NCBI RefSeq assembly: GCF_016900875.1
Contig: NZ_JAFEUM010000006.1
Coordinates: forward strand, 1-64,000
Source of the DNA: Vibrio ulleungensis
GTDB lineage: Bacteria; Pseudomonadota; Gammaproteobacteria; Enterobacterales; Vibrionaceae
Reading direction: 5' to 3'
Length of the DNA: 64,000 nt
Position numbers and translations under genes: made by a program. Each line of letters starts with the position of its first letter. Positions within the stretch are counted from its first letter, which is position 1. Of this stretch, positions 36,916 to 46,453 are shown one piece after another. The notes under the pieces were generated by a model. It made no database searches. It was not told the DNA's origin and was given only the letters and a program-made list of their open reading frames with translations.

Positions 36916-37755
36916 TTATTCAGGAACCACCCACTCAACGTTAAAGTGACCGGTAGCCGGAGCTATCACCTCTTTAAGGTAAGGCAATATTTCTTGCATT
37001 TGGCCTTCCAGTTTCCATGGAGGGTTAATAACGATCATCCCCGATGCGGTCATACCACGCTCGTTTGTGTCAGGGGAAACGCCTAACTCAATCTGTAAGA
37101 TTTTGCGAATACCGAGGCCTTTCAATCCCTCAAGCATATCGTCAATGTCGTAGCGATTCACCACTGGGTACCAAATGGCATAAATGCCAGTAGCCCAGCG
37201 CTTATGACTTTGTGCTATTGCAGTGACAACATCGCGATACTCTTTGGCCAGTTCGTAAGGTGGGTCAATCAACACCAGACCACGACGCTCTTTAGGGGGT
37301 AAGCTTGCTTTTAACCGAGAAAACCCATCTTCTTTATAGATGCTTACTTGTCTATCACGATGAAACTCTTGCTCTAGCAGTGGAAAGTCACTGGGGTGCA
37401 ACTCGGTCAATGTCATGCGATCGCTGCGACGAAGCTGCGCTCTAGCGACACGTGGTGAGCCCGGGTAATAACGGAGTGAACCGTCTTCATTAAGAGCTTC
37501 AACGCTTGATAGGTAGCTGTTTAGCGCATCGGGTTTATTGGGCGCAAGCCAGACGCGTTCAATACCTTGTTTGTATTCCCCCGTTTTTTCAGACCATTCG
37601 TGGGTGAGGTCGTAGCGGCCAACTCCCGAATGAGTGTCATGATAAACAAAGGGTTTCTCTTTCAGTTTTAATGAATCCAAGATAAGGCTTTGAACAATGT
37701 GTTTTACTACGTCGGCGTGATTGCCAGCATGAAAACTGTGACGATAACTGAGCAC
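36916..37755 (-). CDS. rlmJ: 23S rRNA (adenine2030-N6)-methyltransferase
   Basis: RlmJ methylates A2030 of 23S rRNA. I place the start at GTG 37755 (MLSYRHSFHAGNHADVVKH), with AGGAG 8 nt upstream, giving 279 aa against 280 in E. coli. An in-frame extension upstream is unsupported. The N-terminal HAGNHADV motif and the catalytic IDPPYE are clear. It is divergent from prlC. Confidence 0.95.
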   Translation of the reverse strand: MLSYRHSFHAGNHADVVKHIVQSLILDSLKLKEKPFVYHDTHSGVGRYDLTHEWSEKTGEYKQGIERVWLAPNKPDALNSYLSSVEALNEDGSLRYYPGSPRVARAQLRRSDRMTLTELHPSDFPLLEQEFHRDRQVSIYKEDGFSRLKASLPPKERRGLVLIDPPYELAKEYRDVVTAIAQSHKRWATGIYAIWYPVVNRYDIDDMLEGLKGLGIRKILQIELGVSPDTNERGMTASGMIVINPPWKLEGQMQEILPYLKEVIAPATGHFNVEWVVPE

Positions 37756-37902
37756 AGGCGCTCCTAAAGCGTTAAGACGATGGCACAGATTATACGCCAC
37801 TATTGATTTTTCACCACAGCGTCTACATTGTATGTAGTAGCCCATCCAATCATCGTCAATTCCCCGATGTTATTTGGAAAAACAACTGGATAAGGATTCT
37901 CT

Positions 37903-39945
37903 ATGTCAAACCCTCTGCTAAGCATCACCGATCTCCCTCCATTTTCGAGTATTAAGCCAGAGCATGTTAAACCGGCAGTAGAAAAAGCCATTGCCGATTG
38001 CCGAGCAACAGTAGAGCGGGTGCTCGATGGTAATCAATCACCAACATGGGAAAGTATCTGTGCGCCACAATTAGAAACCGAAGACACATTAAGCCGTTTG
38101 TGGTCGCCGGTCAGTCACATGAACTCTGTACTGAACAGCAACGAACTGCGTGAAGCTTACGAAAGCTGCTTGCCTCTGCTGTCGGAGTACAGCACTTGGG
38201 TTGGGCAACATAAGGGTTTGTACGACGCGTACAAAAGTATGCATCAGTCTGAGGACTTTGCGACACTGCCTCAAGCCAAGCAGAAAACCATCACTGATAT
38301 GTTGAGAGACTTTGAATTGTCGGGTATTGCTTTGCCCGCCGATGAACAGCATCGCTACGGTGAAATCAGCAAGCGATTGTCCGAGCTTGGCTCGCAGTTT
38401 TCCAATAATGTCCTCGACGCGACTATGGCATGGAGTAAGCATGTCAGTGATGTTAAAGACCTGTCTGGATTGCCTGAGTCGGCATTGGCGGCAGCAAAAG
38501 CAGCGGCAGAGGCCAAAGAGCTTGATGGGTACCTTCTAACTTTGGAGATGCCGTCTTATATCCCAGTAATGACTTATGCCGACAATGCTGAATTACGTCA
38601 AGAAATGTATGAAGCGTTTGTCACACGAGCGTCTGACAGAGGCCCAAATGCTGGCGAGTGGGACAACACCGAAATCATTACAGAAGAGCTCAAGCTACGA
38701 CATGAAATTGCTCGCTTACTTGGGTTTTCTTCCTACAGCGAGAAATCACTTGCAACTAAAATGGCTGAGACCCCAGAGCAAGTGTCTGGCTTTCTCAACG
38801 ATCTTGCTAAAAAAGCCAAACCTCAAGGTGAGCGCGAAGTTGAAGAGTTGCGCGAGTTTGCCAAGCACACTTTTGGTGTGAGTGAGCTAAATCTTTGGGA
38901 TATCGCTTACTACAGTGAAAAACAAAAACAGAAATTGTTCAGCATTTCCGACGAACAATTACGTCCCTACTTCCCTGAGCAGCGTGTGGTATCAGGACTG
39001 TTTGAAGTCGTGAAACGTGTTTTTGGTATGCAGGTTGTCGAAAGAGAAGGTGTTGACGTCTGGCATGAGTCGGTACGATTTTTCGATATTTTTGACAGTC
39101 AGGATGAGCTTCGAGGCAGCTTTTACCTCGATTTGTACGCGCGTGAACACAAGCGTGGTGGCGCTTGGATGGATGAGTGCCGTGTCCGCCGCGAGACGCT
39201 TAGCGGAGAAATCCAATCTCCAGTCGCGTACCTAACCTGTAACTTCAATAAGCCGATAGGTGATAAGCCCGCCCTGTTTACCCACGACGAAGTTGTAACG
39301 TTATTCCATGAGTTTGGGCACGGTATACACCATATGTTGACCAAGATTTCGGTAGCGCCGGTGTCTGGGATTAACGGTGTACCTTGGGATGCGGTAGAGC
39401 TGCCTAGCCAATTCTTGGAGAACTGGTGTTGGGAAGAGCAAGCACTAGCGTTTATTTCAGGCCATTACGAGACTGGCGAGCCACTTCCGAAAGAGATGCT
39501 GGACAAAATGTTGGCCGCTAAGAACTTCCAATCTGCGATGTTTATTTTGCGTCAGCTTGAGTTTGGTTTGTTTGATTTTACCTTACATACCGAGTACGAC
39601 CCTGAGGTGGGAGCCAAGGTACTAGAGACATTAGCCGAAGTGAAAGCCAAAGTCGCAGTGCTGCCTAGTCTGGAATGGAATCGCTTCTCTCACAGCTTTA
39701 GTCATATATTTGCTGGTGGCTACAGTGCTGGGTATTACAGCTACTTGTGGGCGGAAGTACTCTCTTCTGACGCGTTTTCTCGCTTTGAGGAAGACGGTAT
39801 CTTCAATACAGAAACTGGACAAAGCTTCTTGCAGAACATCTTGGAGATGGGAGGCAGTGAAGAGCCGATGGAGCTGTTTAAACGATTCAGAGGGCGCGAG
39901 CCGCAGATTGATGCCATGTTGAGACACGCTGGCATTGCTGCTTAA
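37903..39945 (+). CDS. prlC: Oligopeptidase A (M3 metallopeptidase)
   Basis: PrlC degrades cytoplasmic peptides, including cleaved signal peptides. The 680-aa length equals E. coli PrlC. The zinc motif is FHEFGHGIHHM (HExGH), with the third ligand Glu in the following ELPSQFLENW. The N-terminal half is helical, as in thimet-type peptidases. It stands alone, divergent from rlmJ. Confidence 0.97.
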   Translation: MSNPLLSITDLPPFSSIKPEHVKPAVEKAIADCRATVERVLDGNQSPTWESICAPQLETEDTLSRLWSPVSHMNSVLNSNELREAYESCLPLLSEYSTWVGQHKGLYDAYKSMHQSEDFATLPQAKQKTITDMLRDFELSGIALPADEQHRYGEISKRLSELGSQFSNNVLDATMAWSKHVSDVKDLSGLPESALAAAKAAAEAKELDGYLLTLEMPSYIPVMTYADNAELRQEMYEAFVTRASDRGPNAGEWDNTEIITEELKLRHEIARLLGFSSYSEKSLATKMAETPEQVSGFLNDLAKKAKPQGEREVEELREFAKHTFGVSELNLWDIAYYSEKQKQKLFSISDEQLRPYFPEQRVVSGLFEVVKRVFGMQVVEREGVDVWHESVRFFDIFDSQDELRGSFYLDLYAREHKRGGAWMDECRVRRETLSGEIQSPVAYLTCNFNKPIGDKPALFTHDEVVTLFHEFGHGIHHMLTKISVAPVSGINGVPWDAVELPSQFLENWCWEEQALAFISGHYETGEPLPKEMLDKMLAAKNFQSAMFILRQLEFGLFDFTLHTEYDPEVGAKVLETLAEVKAKVAVLPSLEWNRFSHSFSHIFAGGYSAGYYSYLWAEVLSSDAFSRFEEDGIFNTETGQSFLQNILEMGGSEEPMELFKRFRGREPQIDAMLRHAGIAA

Positions 39946-39959
39946 TTGTTTAAGAGTTA

Positions 39960-39994
39960 GAAAAGTGAAAAGTCGTTGAGGCTTTTCACTTTTC
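39960..39994. terminator. Bidirectional terminator between prlC and asnC
   Basis: A perfect 13-bp stem (39960-39972 with 39982-39994, GAAAAGTGAAAAG type) separates the convergent prlC and asnC genes. Its A/T-rich flanks allow termination in both directions. Confidence 0.75.
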
Positions 39995-40007
39995 ATTTAT
40001 AGCTACT

Positions 40008-40469
40008 TTAAGGTTCGACGTTTCGATTGATCGGGTTTTGCAAAGAGATCAGTGTTTCTGTTGACTGCACTTCGTCAATGGCCTGCAACTTATCGATCAA
40101 CACGTACTGCAACTCTTCAATAGATCGGCACATTAATTTGACAAAAATATTGTACGCTCCTGTCGTGTAATACGCTTCAACGACTTCATCAAGAGCATTG
40201 AGCTTTTCTAGTGCCGAGTGGTAATCGCGAGCCGCATTCAGATTTATGCCGATAAAACAGCATACGTCATACCCCAGCTTTTTAGGGTTCACCAAAACCT
40301 CTGTGCCTTCAATGATTTCCGCTGCTTTCATTTTTTCGATTCGAACGTGAATGGTTGCAGGGCTCACTTCAAATTGCTTGGCCATTTCAGCGTATGGAGT
40401 GCGCGCATCATTCATTAAAGTTTTAAGAATTTTCTTATCCAACTCATCTAAGCGAGGATGACGATCCAT
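40008..40469 (-). CDS. asnC: Lrp/AsnC-family regulator AsnC
   Basis: The 153-aa protein has an N-terminal helix-turn-helix ([16 protein letters not shown], then [20 protein letters not shown]) and a C-terminal RAM ligand domain. It is close in length and sequence to E. coli AsnC, which responds to asparagine. I use ATG 40469 because it matches the family N-terminus ([11 protein letters not shown]). A longer frame overlaps the opposite gene. It is divergent from rsmJ. Confidence 0.9.
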   Translation of the reverse strand: MDRHPRLDELDKKILKTLMNDARTPYAEMAKQFEVSPATIHVRIEKMKAAEIIEGTEVLVNPKKLGYDVCCFIGINLNAARDYHSALEKLNALDEVVEAYYTTGAYNIFVKLMCRSIEELQYVLIDKLQAIDEVQSTETLISLQNPINRNVEP

Positions 40470-40542
40470 GGTGCAGTGCTCTCTAGGTGACGACAATAGA
40501 AGCTCTAGGGTACACTTGCAGGCAAACCCGAGCAAACCTCAA

Positions 40543-41325
40543 GTGACTGGATTGAAAATTCGCCTACATGCTAACGATGTTGAGCAGCAGCAACGACTCA
40601 CCCAATTGGCCCAAAAGTGGCAGTTGTGCCACGACGATACGGCGCTTTTCCAGCTGCAATTTAGCTCTGAGGAGCCCGCTAAGCTTGAACTGGTGAAACG
40701 AGATGAGCCAAAGCTTGGCGCTATCAGTGTCGACTTTGTTACTGGTGCGGTCGCTCATAGACGTAAGTTTGGCGGTGGAAAAGGTCAATCTATTGCGAAA
40801 GCGGTAGGGCTAAATAAAGGTGTAACACCTACAGTGGTGGATGCCACAGCAGGTTTAGGTCGGGATGCGTTTGTATTGGCGTCTCTGGGGTGTACGGTGC
40901 AGATGATCGAGCGTCACCCAGTGGTCGCAGCGCTTTTGGATGATGGGTTAACCCGCGCCTGCAATGACAGTGAGATTGGCGAATGGGTGACACAAAGGCT
41001 GTCACTGGTTAATGCCTCGAGTATTGAGCAACTCGCAATAGAGTCACAGCCTCGACCAGAGGTGATTTATCTTGATCCGATGTACCCTCACCCAGAAAAA
41101 AAGAAATCGGCCCAAATCAAAAAAGAGATGCGCGTCTTCCAAACATTGGTAGGAGCCGATCATGATGCGAGTTTACTGTTGGATCCTGCATTAAAATTAG
41201 CAACCAAACGTGTTGTCGTGAAAAGACCCGATTACGCCGATGTACTCGATGGTAAAGCCCCCTCAATGTCAATAGAGACCAAGAAAAACCGATTTGATGT
41301 TTATGTACTCGCTTCGATGAAGTAA
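40543..41325 (+). CDS. rsmJ: 16S rRNA (guanine1516-N2)-methyltransferase
   Basis: RsmJ methylates G1516 of 16S rRNA. Conserved segments are [26 protein letters not shown], the SAM motif [15 protein letters not shown] and the catalytic YLDPMYPHP. An in-frame ATG at 40468 would add 25 residues without family similarity. Homologues begin near LKIRLHAND, so I place the start at GTG 40543, with TTG 40552 as an alternative. No strong ribosome site decides it. Confidence 0.92.
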   Translation: MTGLKIRLHANDVEQQQRLTQLAQKWQLCHDDTALFQLQFSSEEPAKLELVKRDEPKLGAISVDFVTGAVAHRRKFGGGKGQSIAKAVGLNKGVTPTVVDATAGLGRDAFVLASLGCTVQMIERHPVVAALLDDGLTRACNDSEIGEWVTQRLSLVNASSIEQLAIESQPRPEVIYLDPMYPHPEKKKSAQIKKEMRVFQTLVGADHDASLLLDPALKLATKRVVVKRPDYADVLDGKAPSMSIETKKNRFDVYVLASMK

Positions 41326-41365
41326 TGAGGTAAAGCCAAATTCAAACCGTTCCTTGCCGCTATGC

Positions 41366-41393
41366 TTGCATTTTCATCAATTTGCAATACAAT
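41366..41393 (+). promoter_or_regulatory. Promoter of the Cys/Lys-rich protein gene
   Basis: TTGCAT (41366-41371) and TACAAT (41388-41393) are spaced by 16 nt and lie 52 nt before the start codon. A Fur-type palindrome overlaps the expected transcription start. Confidence 0.6.
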
Positions 41394-41398
41394 CGAAG

Positions 41399-41413
41399 TA
41401 AGAATCATTCTTA
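41399..41413. promoter_or_regulatory. Fur-type 7-1-7 palindrome
   Basis: TAAGAAT-C-ATTCTTA is a perfect 7-1-7 inverted repeat with the geometry of the Fur box (TGATAAT-C-ATTATCA), matching 5 of 7 bases in each half. Its place just after the -10 would allow iron-dependent repression. Confidence 0.5.
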
Positions 41414-41444
41414 ATATCGTTTGGCGTTGGTGTAGGTGAGTTGT

Positions 41445-41894
41445 ATGGCCAAAAAGCTGTGTAAGTATAGAAAAGAGGTTGTGGCCCAGTTAAGCGAGAT
41501 AGAATCACTGGTCTCGCAGCCGCAGTTTGCGTGTAAAAGTTGCGCCCGAGTGGCTAATAGCGCCGAAAACCTCTGCTCAGCAGTGCCTATGGGAATGGCT
41601 TTAGAAAGCCCTGTATCTCTTGTAGCAGCCAATCACACCTTCGAAATTGAACACGATGCTGTGCAGCATTTTACGCCGCCTTCTGCGCCAGAGCTGACGG
41701 TTTTGAACAGCAAAAAAACACCTAAGACGTCCAAAAAGCAGGCGAAAAAACTCAAGAAGCTTAGAAAGCAAGTCGCCAAATCGGCCAAGAAACTGGCTAA
41801 GGCGCAGCGACGTTTAGATAAAAAAGGTGGAACCCCACAAGCACGCCCAACCCCAGACCAAGCTAACCCAGCCACAATGGCTAGGCTGCATTAA
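41445..41894 (+). CDS. Unrecognised small Cys/Lys-rich protein, probably iron-regulated
   Basis: The 149-aa protein starts at ATG 41445 (MAKKLCKYRKEV). Its first third has four cysteines (Cys6, Cys30, Cys33, Cys44), including CKSC, which could bind a metal. The C-terminal part (about 90-130) is a lysine-rich helix of repeated KKxxKKL type and is strongly basic. I do not recognise a family. A Fur-type palindrome upstream and uspA, ftnA and uspB downstream suggest a link to iron or stress, but this is inference. Confidence 0.75.
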   Translation: MAKKLCKYRKEVVAQLSEIESLVSQPQFACKSCARVANSAENLCSAVPMGMALESPVSLVAANHTFEIEHDAVQHFTPPSAPELTVLNSKKTPKTSKKQAKKLKKLRKQVAKSAKKLAKAQRRLDKKGGTPQARPTPDQANPATMARLH

Positions 41895-41930
41895 GTCTGC
41901 GGATTAGACGCCGCTCTCTATTTTAGAGGG

Positions 41931-42356
41931 TCAGTGTTTGATCGGTACGATCAACATGTCGACAGGGGTTGAATTGATCAGTTGTCGAGTCGAAGAGACG
42001 ATCCTGCTCCAGAAGTCTTGATGATGTCCGCACACCAGTAAGTCCACTTTACGCTCTGAAATGGCCTCAACAATTTCATCGCTGAACTCCCCATGACTGA
42101 CTAACGTATGTTTAACTGGAACGTCCGCTTGCTGAGCTAGATGTTGAAGCTTTTCGTGGGCGGCGGCATTGGCATGGTTTTGGGTGTCTCGCATATTCAG
42201 ATCTATTAACCCGGTGTACAGCTCAGAATGGTTGATATCAATATGAATGAAAGAGACCTCAGCGTTGACTTCTTTGGCCAAATTGACCGCTTTATGGATA
42301 ACAGTTTGGCTATCGTCGGTTAAATCAACCGCGACTAAAATGTGTTGGTAGCTCAT
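41931..42356 (-). CDS. uspA: Universal stress protein A
   Basis: The 141-aa product starts at MSYQHILVAVDLTDDSQ (ATG 42356) and matches E. coli UspA throughout, including HIDINHSELYTGLIDLNMRD (20 residues) and VCGHHQDFWS. UspA-type proteins lack the ATP-binding GxxGxxxxGS motif, and it is absent here. An upstream in-frame start adds five residues without support. It is convergent with the Cys/Lys-rich gene and divergent from ftnA. Confidence 0.96.
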   Translation of the reverse strand: MSYQHILVAVDLTDDSQTVIHKAVNLAKEVNAEVSFIHIDINHSELYTGLIDLNMRDTQNHANAAAHEKLQHLAQQADVPVKHTLVSHGEFSDEIVEAISERKVDLLVCGHHQDFWSRIVSSTRQLINSTPVDMLIVPIKH

Positions 42357-42585
42357 AGTGGCATCTCCCAATGATCAATAACATGCATTACTTTAAATCC
42401 TAGCAGCTTTTGTTTTTTGTAAGCATTGTATGCGCCTCATTTTAAGCTAATTATTACAAAACTTGACGTACATTTGATGCAGTTCAAATTGGCTAAGCAT
42501 TTTAATTCGTGAGTAAATTTGCCTTCTGCGGCTCTTTCAAAAAAGTGATATAGTGTTCGCAATACAACATTAAAAGGAGCCCGTC

Positions 42586-43116
42586 GTGTTGTCTCAATCT
42601 ATGGTCGAAAAATTGAATGAGCAAATTAATCTGGAATTTTTCTCATCCAATCTATACTTACAAATGAGTGCTTGGTGTGAAGACAAAGGTTTTGAAGGTG
42701 CAGCAGAGTTTTTGCGCGTTCATGCCGCCGAAGAAATGGAGCACATGCAGCGTCTCTTTACCTACGTAAGTGAGACGGGTGCATTACCCATTCTTGGCGC
42801 CATCGAAGCCCCAAAACACGACTTTACTAGCCTTGGTGATGTGTTCCGCGAGACTTACGAACACGAGTGCATGATCACCGAACGCATTAATAAATTGGCT
42901 CACGTCGCGTTTGAAAGCCAGGACTACTCAACCTTTAACTTCTTGCAATGGTATGTTGCTGAGCAACATGAAGAAGAAAAATTGTTTAAAGGGATCTTAG
43001 ATAAGCTAGAACTTGTGGGTGAAAACGGCCAGGCGCTATTTTTTATCGACAAAGATTTAGCGGCAATGGCTAAAGAAGGATCGTCTTCAATTATGGATGC
43101 GTCGGCTGCAGAGTAG
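42586..43116 (+). CDS. ftnA: Non-heme ferritin
   Basis: FtnA stores iron in a 24-subunit shell. The 176-aa four-helix protein keeps the ferroxidase ligands, with [13 protein letters not shown] helix A (here [16 protein letters not shown]), [13 protein letters not shown] in helix B and [10 protein letters not shown] in helix D. AAAGGAGCC precedes its GTG-like context, with MLSQSM as N-terminus. It lies next to uspA and uspB, as in vibrios. Confidence 0.96.
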   Translation: MLSQSMVEKLNEQINLEFFSSNLYLQMSAWCEDKGFEGAAEFLRVHAAEEMEHMQRLFTYVSETGALPILGAIEAPKHDFTSLGDVFRETYEHECMITERINKLAHVAFESQDYSTFNFLQWYVAEQHEEEKLFKGILDKLELVGENGQALFFIDKDLAAMAKEGSSSIMDASAAE

Positions 43117-43175
43117 CTAACATAAATCTCTGCTGATCTCTTACCGCGTATCTGTGAAGATGTAGGGAGGATAAG

Positions 43176-43502
43176 ATGATCAGCGGCGATTTAATCATAT
43201 TTACATTATTACTTGTTACCACCATCAACTTCAGTCGTTACGTAACCAGTTTGCGTGCGCTCCTGTTTCTCATGCGAGAAGCGCACCCCTTGCTATATCA
43301 GCAAGTCGATGGCGGCAGTTTCTTCACTGCCCATGGCAACGTCTATAAACAGGCACGCCTTTTCCATTACCTAAAACACAAAGAATACAGCGAACATCAT
43401 GACTCTGGCTTTGTTGCGAAATGCGATAAGGTACGAGAGCTGTTTGTGGTAAGTTGCGCCTTGTTGTTGGTCACCTTATTTGTGACTTTAGTGGTCATTT
43501 AG
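43176..43502 (+). CDS. uspB: Universal stress protein B
   Basis: The 108-aa protein has two predicted membrane segments (about 4-22 and 87-107) around a polar middle with [13 protein letters not shown], matching E. coli UspB (111 aa). UspB is induced in stationary phase and affects ethanol tolerance. It is 59 nt after ftnA, with AGGGAGGA in front of the ATG. Confidence 0.93.
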   Translation: MISGDLIIFTLLLVTTINFSRYVTSLRALLFLMREAHPLLYQQVDGGSFFTAHGNVYKQARLFHYLKHKEYSEHHDSGFVAKCDKVRELFVVSCALLLVTLFVTLVVI

Positions 43503-43592
43503 TACTTTAGTAGGTAAAGGCTTAAAATCGAGAACCCCTGGTAATGTCTGGTTGGCTATCATAGAAGTGCGTCTACAGGTAGGGACACAAAA

Positions 43593-43718
43593 ATGATAGA
43601 TAAGTTTGCATTGCTGTTTTCAGTCACAGGGGTTCTAGCGACTCTCTGGTTGATGTTTACCAATACCGATTGGTCAAAAGAGAATAAGAAGTCAGACGTC
43701 AAAGGTAAAAAACGCTGA
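43593..43718 (+). CDS. 41-aa single-span membrane peptide coupled to the O-ligase-like gene
   Basis: This short ORF (MIDKFALLFSVTGVLATLWL at the start) has one hydrophobic segment (about 5-22) and a basic tail ending KGKKR. AGGTAGGGA stands before the ATG. Its TGA overlaps the ATG of the next gene (TGATG), so the two are translationally coupled. I do not recognise a family. Its small size and layout suggest an accessory subunit of the downstream membrane protein, which is inference. Confidence 0.75.
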   Translation: MIDKFALLFSVTGVLATLWLMFTNTDWSKENKKSDVKGKKR

Positions 43719-45073
43719 TGTCTGATCTGCTGATTGTTATTGTCATTCTTGCTTTTGCTATTGTTGGAATATCACGCCCAGCAGTGGCTTATGCGGGCTA
43801 CATTTGGGTAGACATCATAACCCCCCAGAACATACTGTTCGGTTTTCTAGCAGGGCAGCCAGTCTCTTCTGTTATGGCTGCGCTTGTGTTTCTGTCCTTT
43901 TTGTTTAATGCCAATAAACTCGCGGCTCCTCGTTCGGCATTCATTCCCGCCGTTATTGTGATATTTTCGATCTGGATTACCATCACCACGTTTGCTCTCG
44001 CGTTGTTTCCAACTGCGGCGGCTAACAAGTGGGATTGGGTAATAAAATCCATATTAATGACATCCATTGGTATGTTCGCGATCCGTGATCGACGCGATTT
44101 AAATATGTTTCTATGGATATTGTTCTTCTCGTTTTGCTTTTACGTGATTGCGGTTGGAGCAAAGACAGCCGCCGGTGGCGGAGGCTATGGACGACACCTA
44201 GTCTCAGGAGGGAATAACCGCGGATGGTCAGAAAGTTCAATGCTTGCACTAACCGTACTTATCGTGATCCCGCTTAACAAACATTTGCGAGCGCACTACA
44301 CCTTTTTTCCTCCTCAATTCAAGCGACCATTTTTGTGGTTAGGTTTATCGTTGCTGGCTGTATTCGCAATGATCGGTACAACTGCGCGTAGTGGCTTAAT
44401 AACGTTGGCGGGGTATATTGGTTATCGTAACTTGTCACCAGCACGGATGTTGTTCTTTGTTCCTATTATCGTCGCGCTAGCGATTGTGTCGATTGGCTTT
44501 ATGCCAGAGCATTGGGTCGAACGGATGATGACCCTAAAAGATATTGAATCAGACAGCTCGGCGATGGGACGTATTGTTGTTTGGATGTGGACATTTGATT
44601 TTGTCGCTGACCATTGGGCTGGTGGTGGGTTTGATGCGTATCGTGCGAATCATGGACTGCTTGGTGATTACCATGAGTCATTTAGGAATTATTTAGGGAT
44701 AAAAGCTTTCCATAACTCTTTTATCGAAGTACTTGGTGAACAAGGCTTTTTCGGGTTGTTTTTGTACGTGAGCTTACTTATTCAGTCGTACAGACTTAAT
44801 AGGAAAGTCATAAAAACCGAGCCCCAAAATAGCTATCATGCATCCCTCGCTCAATGTCTCAATAGTATGTTAGTCATGTACTGTATTACAGGCATGTTTA
44901 TCGGTGTCGCGTATCAACCTTTGCCGTTCATTATCATTACTCTGTGTGTGATCAACTACTCGGTGTGGCAACGTGAGCAAGAGTCGGCAGAGTCCACCTT
45001 GGACATTAATAAACTTCCCCTCAATAAACGTAAGCAAGCGCTGATGCAACAACGAGGTAACTCACAGATTTAA
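43718..45073 (+). CDS. O-antigen-ligase/Wzy-like membrane protein (DUF5935 type)
   Basis: The 451-aa protein has about 11 membrane segments and a large loop (about 265-340). The loop includes GRIVVWMWTF, GGGFDAYR and AFHNSFIEVLGEQGFFGL, a match to the Wzy_C/O-antigen ligase signature with its His. The N-terminal PAVAYAGYIWVDIITPQN resembles DUF5935 O-glycosylation ligases found near exosortase systems. Such enzymes transfer lipid-linked glycans to lipid A or proteins. No glycan or exosortase genes lie nearby, so the acceptor is unknown. Confidence 0.8.
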   Translation: MSDLLIVIVILAFAIVGISRPAVAYAGYIWVDIITPQNILFGFLAGQPVSSVMAALVFLSFLFNANKLAAPRSAFIPAVIVIFSIWITITTFALALFPTAAANKWDWVIKSILMTSIGMFAIRDRRDLNMFLWILFFSFCFYVIAVGAKTAAGGGGYGRHLVSGGNNRGWSESSMLALTVLIVIPLNKHLRAHYTFFPPQFKRPFLWLGLSLLAVFAMIGTTARSGLITLAGYIGYRNLSPARMLFFVPIIVALAIVSIGFMPEHWVERMMTLKDIESDSSAMGRIVVWMWTFDFVADHWAGGGFDAYRANHGLLGDYHESFRNYLGIKAFHNSFIEVLGEQGFFGLFLYVSLLIQSYRLNRKVIKTEPQNSYHASLAQCLNSMLVMYCITGMFIGVAYQPLPFIIITLCVINYSVWQREQESAESTLDINKLPLNKRKQALMQQRGNSQI

Positions 45074-45140
45074 GTTCTGCTATTATTGCTTCTTTTTTAA
45101 GGCTCGCGGATGTCGAGTCTGATAGGTGAAGAGATAAGTC

Positions 45141-46325
45141 GTGGAAAAATTTGATGTGGTTATCATCGGTGCCGGCGCCGCTGGATTGATGTGTGCTGCG
45201 CAGGCAGGCAGACGAGGACGCAAAGTTTTAGTGATTGACCACGCGAAGCGCCCCGGACGAAAAATCCTTATTTCGGGCGGCGGCCGATGCAATTTCAGCA
45301 ATTACGACGTCTCGTCTCACAACTTTATTTGTCAAAATCCTCACTTTGTAAAATCGGCTCTGTCTCAGTACACCAACTGGGATTTCATTTCGATGGTGTC
45401 AAAATACGGGATTGAGTTTGAAGAGCGCGATCACGGTCAGTTATTTTGTGTCGACTCGGCAAAGCAGATCGTCGACATGTTACTAAAAGAGTGTCAGCAA
45501 CCCACAATCGAACAGCGTTATCAAACCGCAGTCACTCACATAGAAAAACAGCCCAATGGCTTTACACTTATGGCCAATACCCAAGCCGTTGAGTGTGAGT
45601 CACTGGTGATAGCAACGGGCGGACTGTCGATGCCTAAACTGGGTGCAACACCGTTTGGCTATAAAGTCGCTGAGCAATTTGGCCTAGAAGTAAAGGCAAC
45701 CACCGCCGGGCTTGTCCCCTTTACTTTGCATACGCACGATAAAGAAGCGCTGTCAGAGTTGTCAGGCATTGCGATTCCATGTGAGATGGAAGCGCAAGAT
45801 GGTACGGTGTTTAAGGAAGCTCTGCTGTTTACGCACCGTGGCCTATCGGGTCCGTCGGTGCTGCAAATATCGTCGTACTGGAAGCCAGGTGAGGCTATAT
45901 CGATTAACCTTGTCCCAGATAATGATATTCAACAGTTGTTGGATATCAGCAAAGAGAAACACCCAAATCAGAGTTTAAAAAACACCCTAGCGAAAGTCTT
46001 ACCAAAACGCTTGGTGGAAGCCTTGATTTTGTTAGAGTTATTTGCGGATAAGCCACTTAAGCAATATACACCTTCGCAGCTACAACAAGTCGTACATACT
46101 CTTGAGCACTGGACCATTAAGCCAAATGGAACGGAAGGTTATCGCACCGCCGAAGTGACCATGGGCGGTGTAAACACCGATCATCTTTCTTCTAAAACCA
46201 TGGAGTGCAAGCAAGTGTCGGGGCTGTATTTCGTGGGTGAAGTGATGGATGTAACAGGCTGGCTAGGCGGCTATAACTTCTCTTGGGCGTGGTCGAGTGG
46301 CTATGTAGCAGGCCTAAACTGTTAA
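45141..46325 (+). CDS. FAD-dependent oxidoreductase, YhiN/HI0933 family
   Basis: The 394-aa flavoprotein has the dinucleotide motif IIGAGAAGLMCA, ISGGGRCNFSN after it, and the C-terminal VTGWLGGYNFSWAWSSG, which are hallmarks of the HI0933-like family. Reaction and substrate are unknown. The start codon is GTG, following AAGAGATAAG. It stands alone between the O-ligase-like and SH3-like genes. Confidence 0.92.
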   Translation: MEKFDVVIIGAGAAGLMCAAQAGRRGRKVLVIDHAKRPGRKILISGGGRCNFSNYDVSSHNFICQNPHFVKSALSQYTNWDFISMVSKYGIEFEERDHGQLFCVDSAKQIVDMLLKECQQPTIEQRYQTAVTHIEKQPNGFTLMANTQAVECESLVIATGGLSMPKLGATPFGYKVAEQFGLEVKATTAGLVPFTLHTHDKEALSELSGIAIPCEMEAQDGTVFKEALLFTHRGLSGPSVLQISSYWKPGEAISINLVPDNDIQQLLDISKEKHPNQSLKNTLAKVLPKRLVEALILLELFADKPLKQYTPSQLQQVVHTLEHWTIKPNGTEGYRTAEVTMGGVNTDHLSSKTMECKQVSGLYFVGEVMDVTGWLGGYNFSWAWSSGYVAGLNC

Positions 46326-46453
46326 GGTTGCGCTAAACCTAATTGAGTGTTTGCCGATACTAAAAGAACAGGCGATGGCCAAGTAAAGTATATTGGTGAC
46401 ACTGTTTCAGCCTTAAAGGCGTATGAGCAGAGGGCAATGGGTGTGGCGAATCA

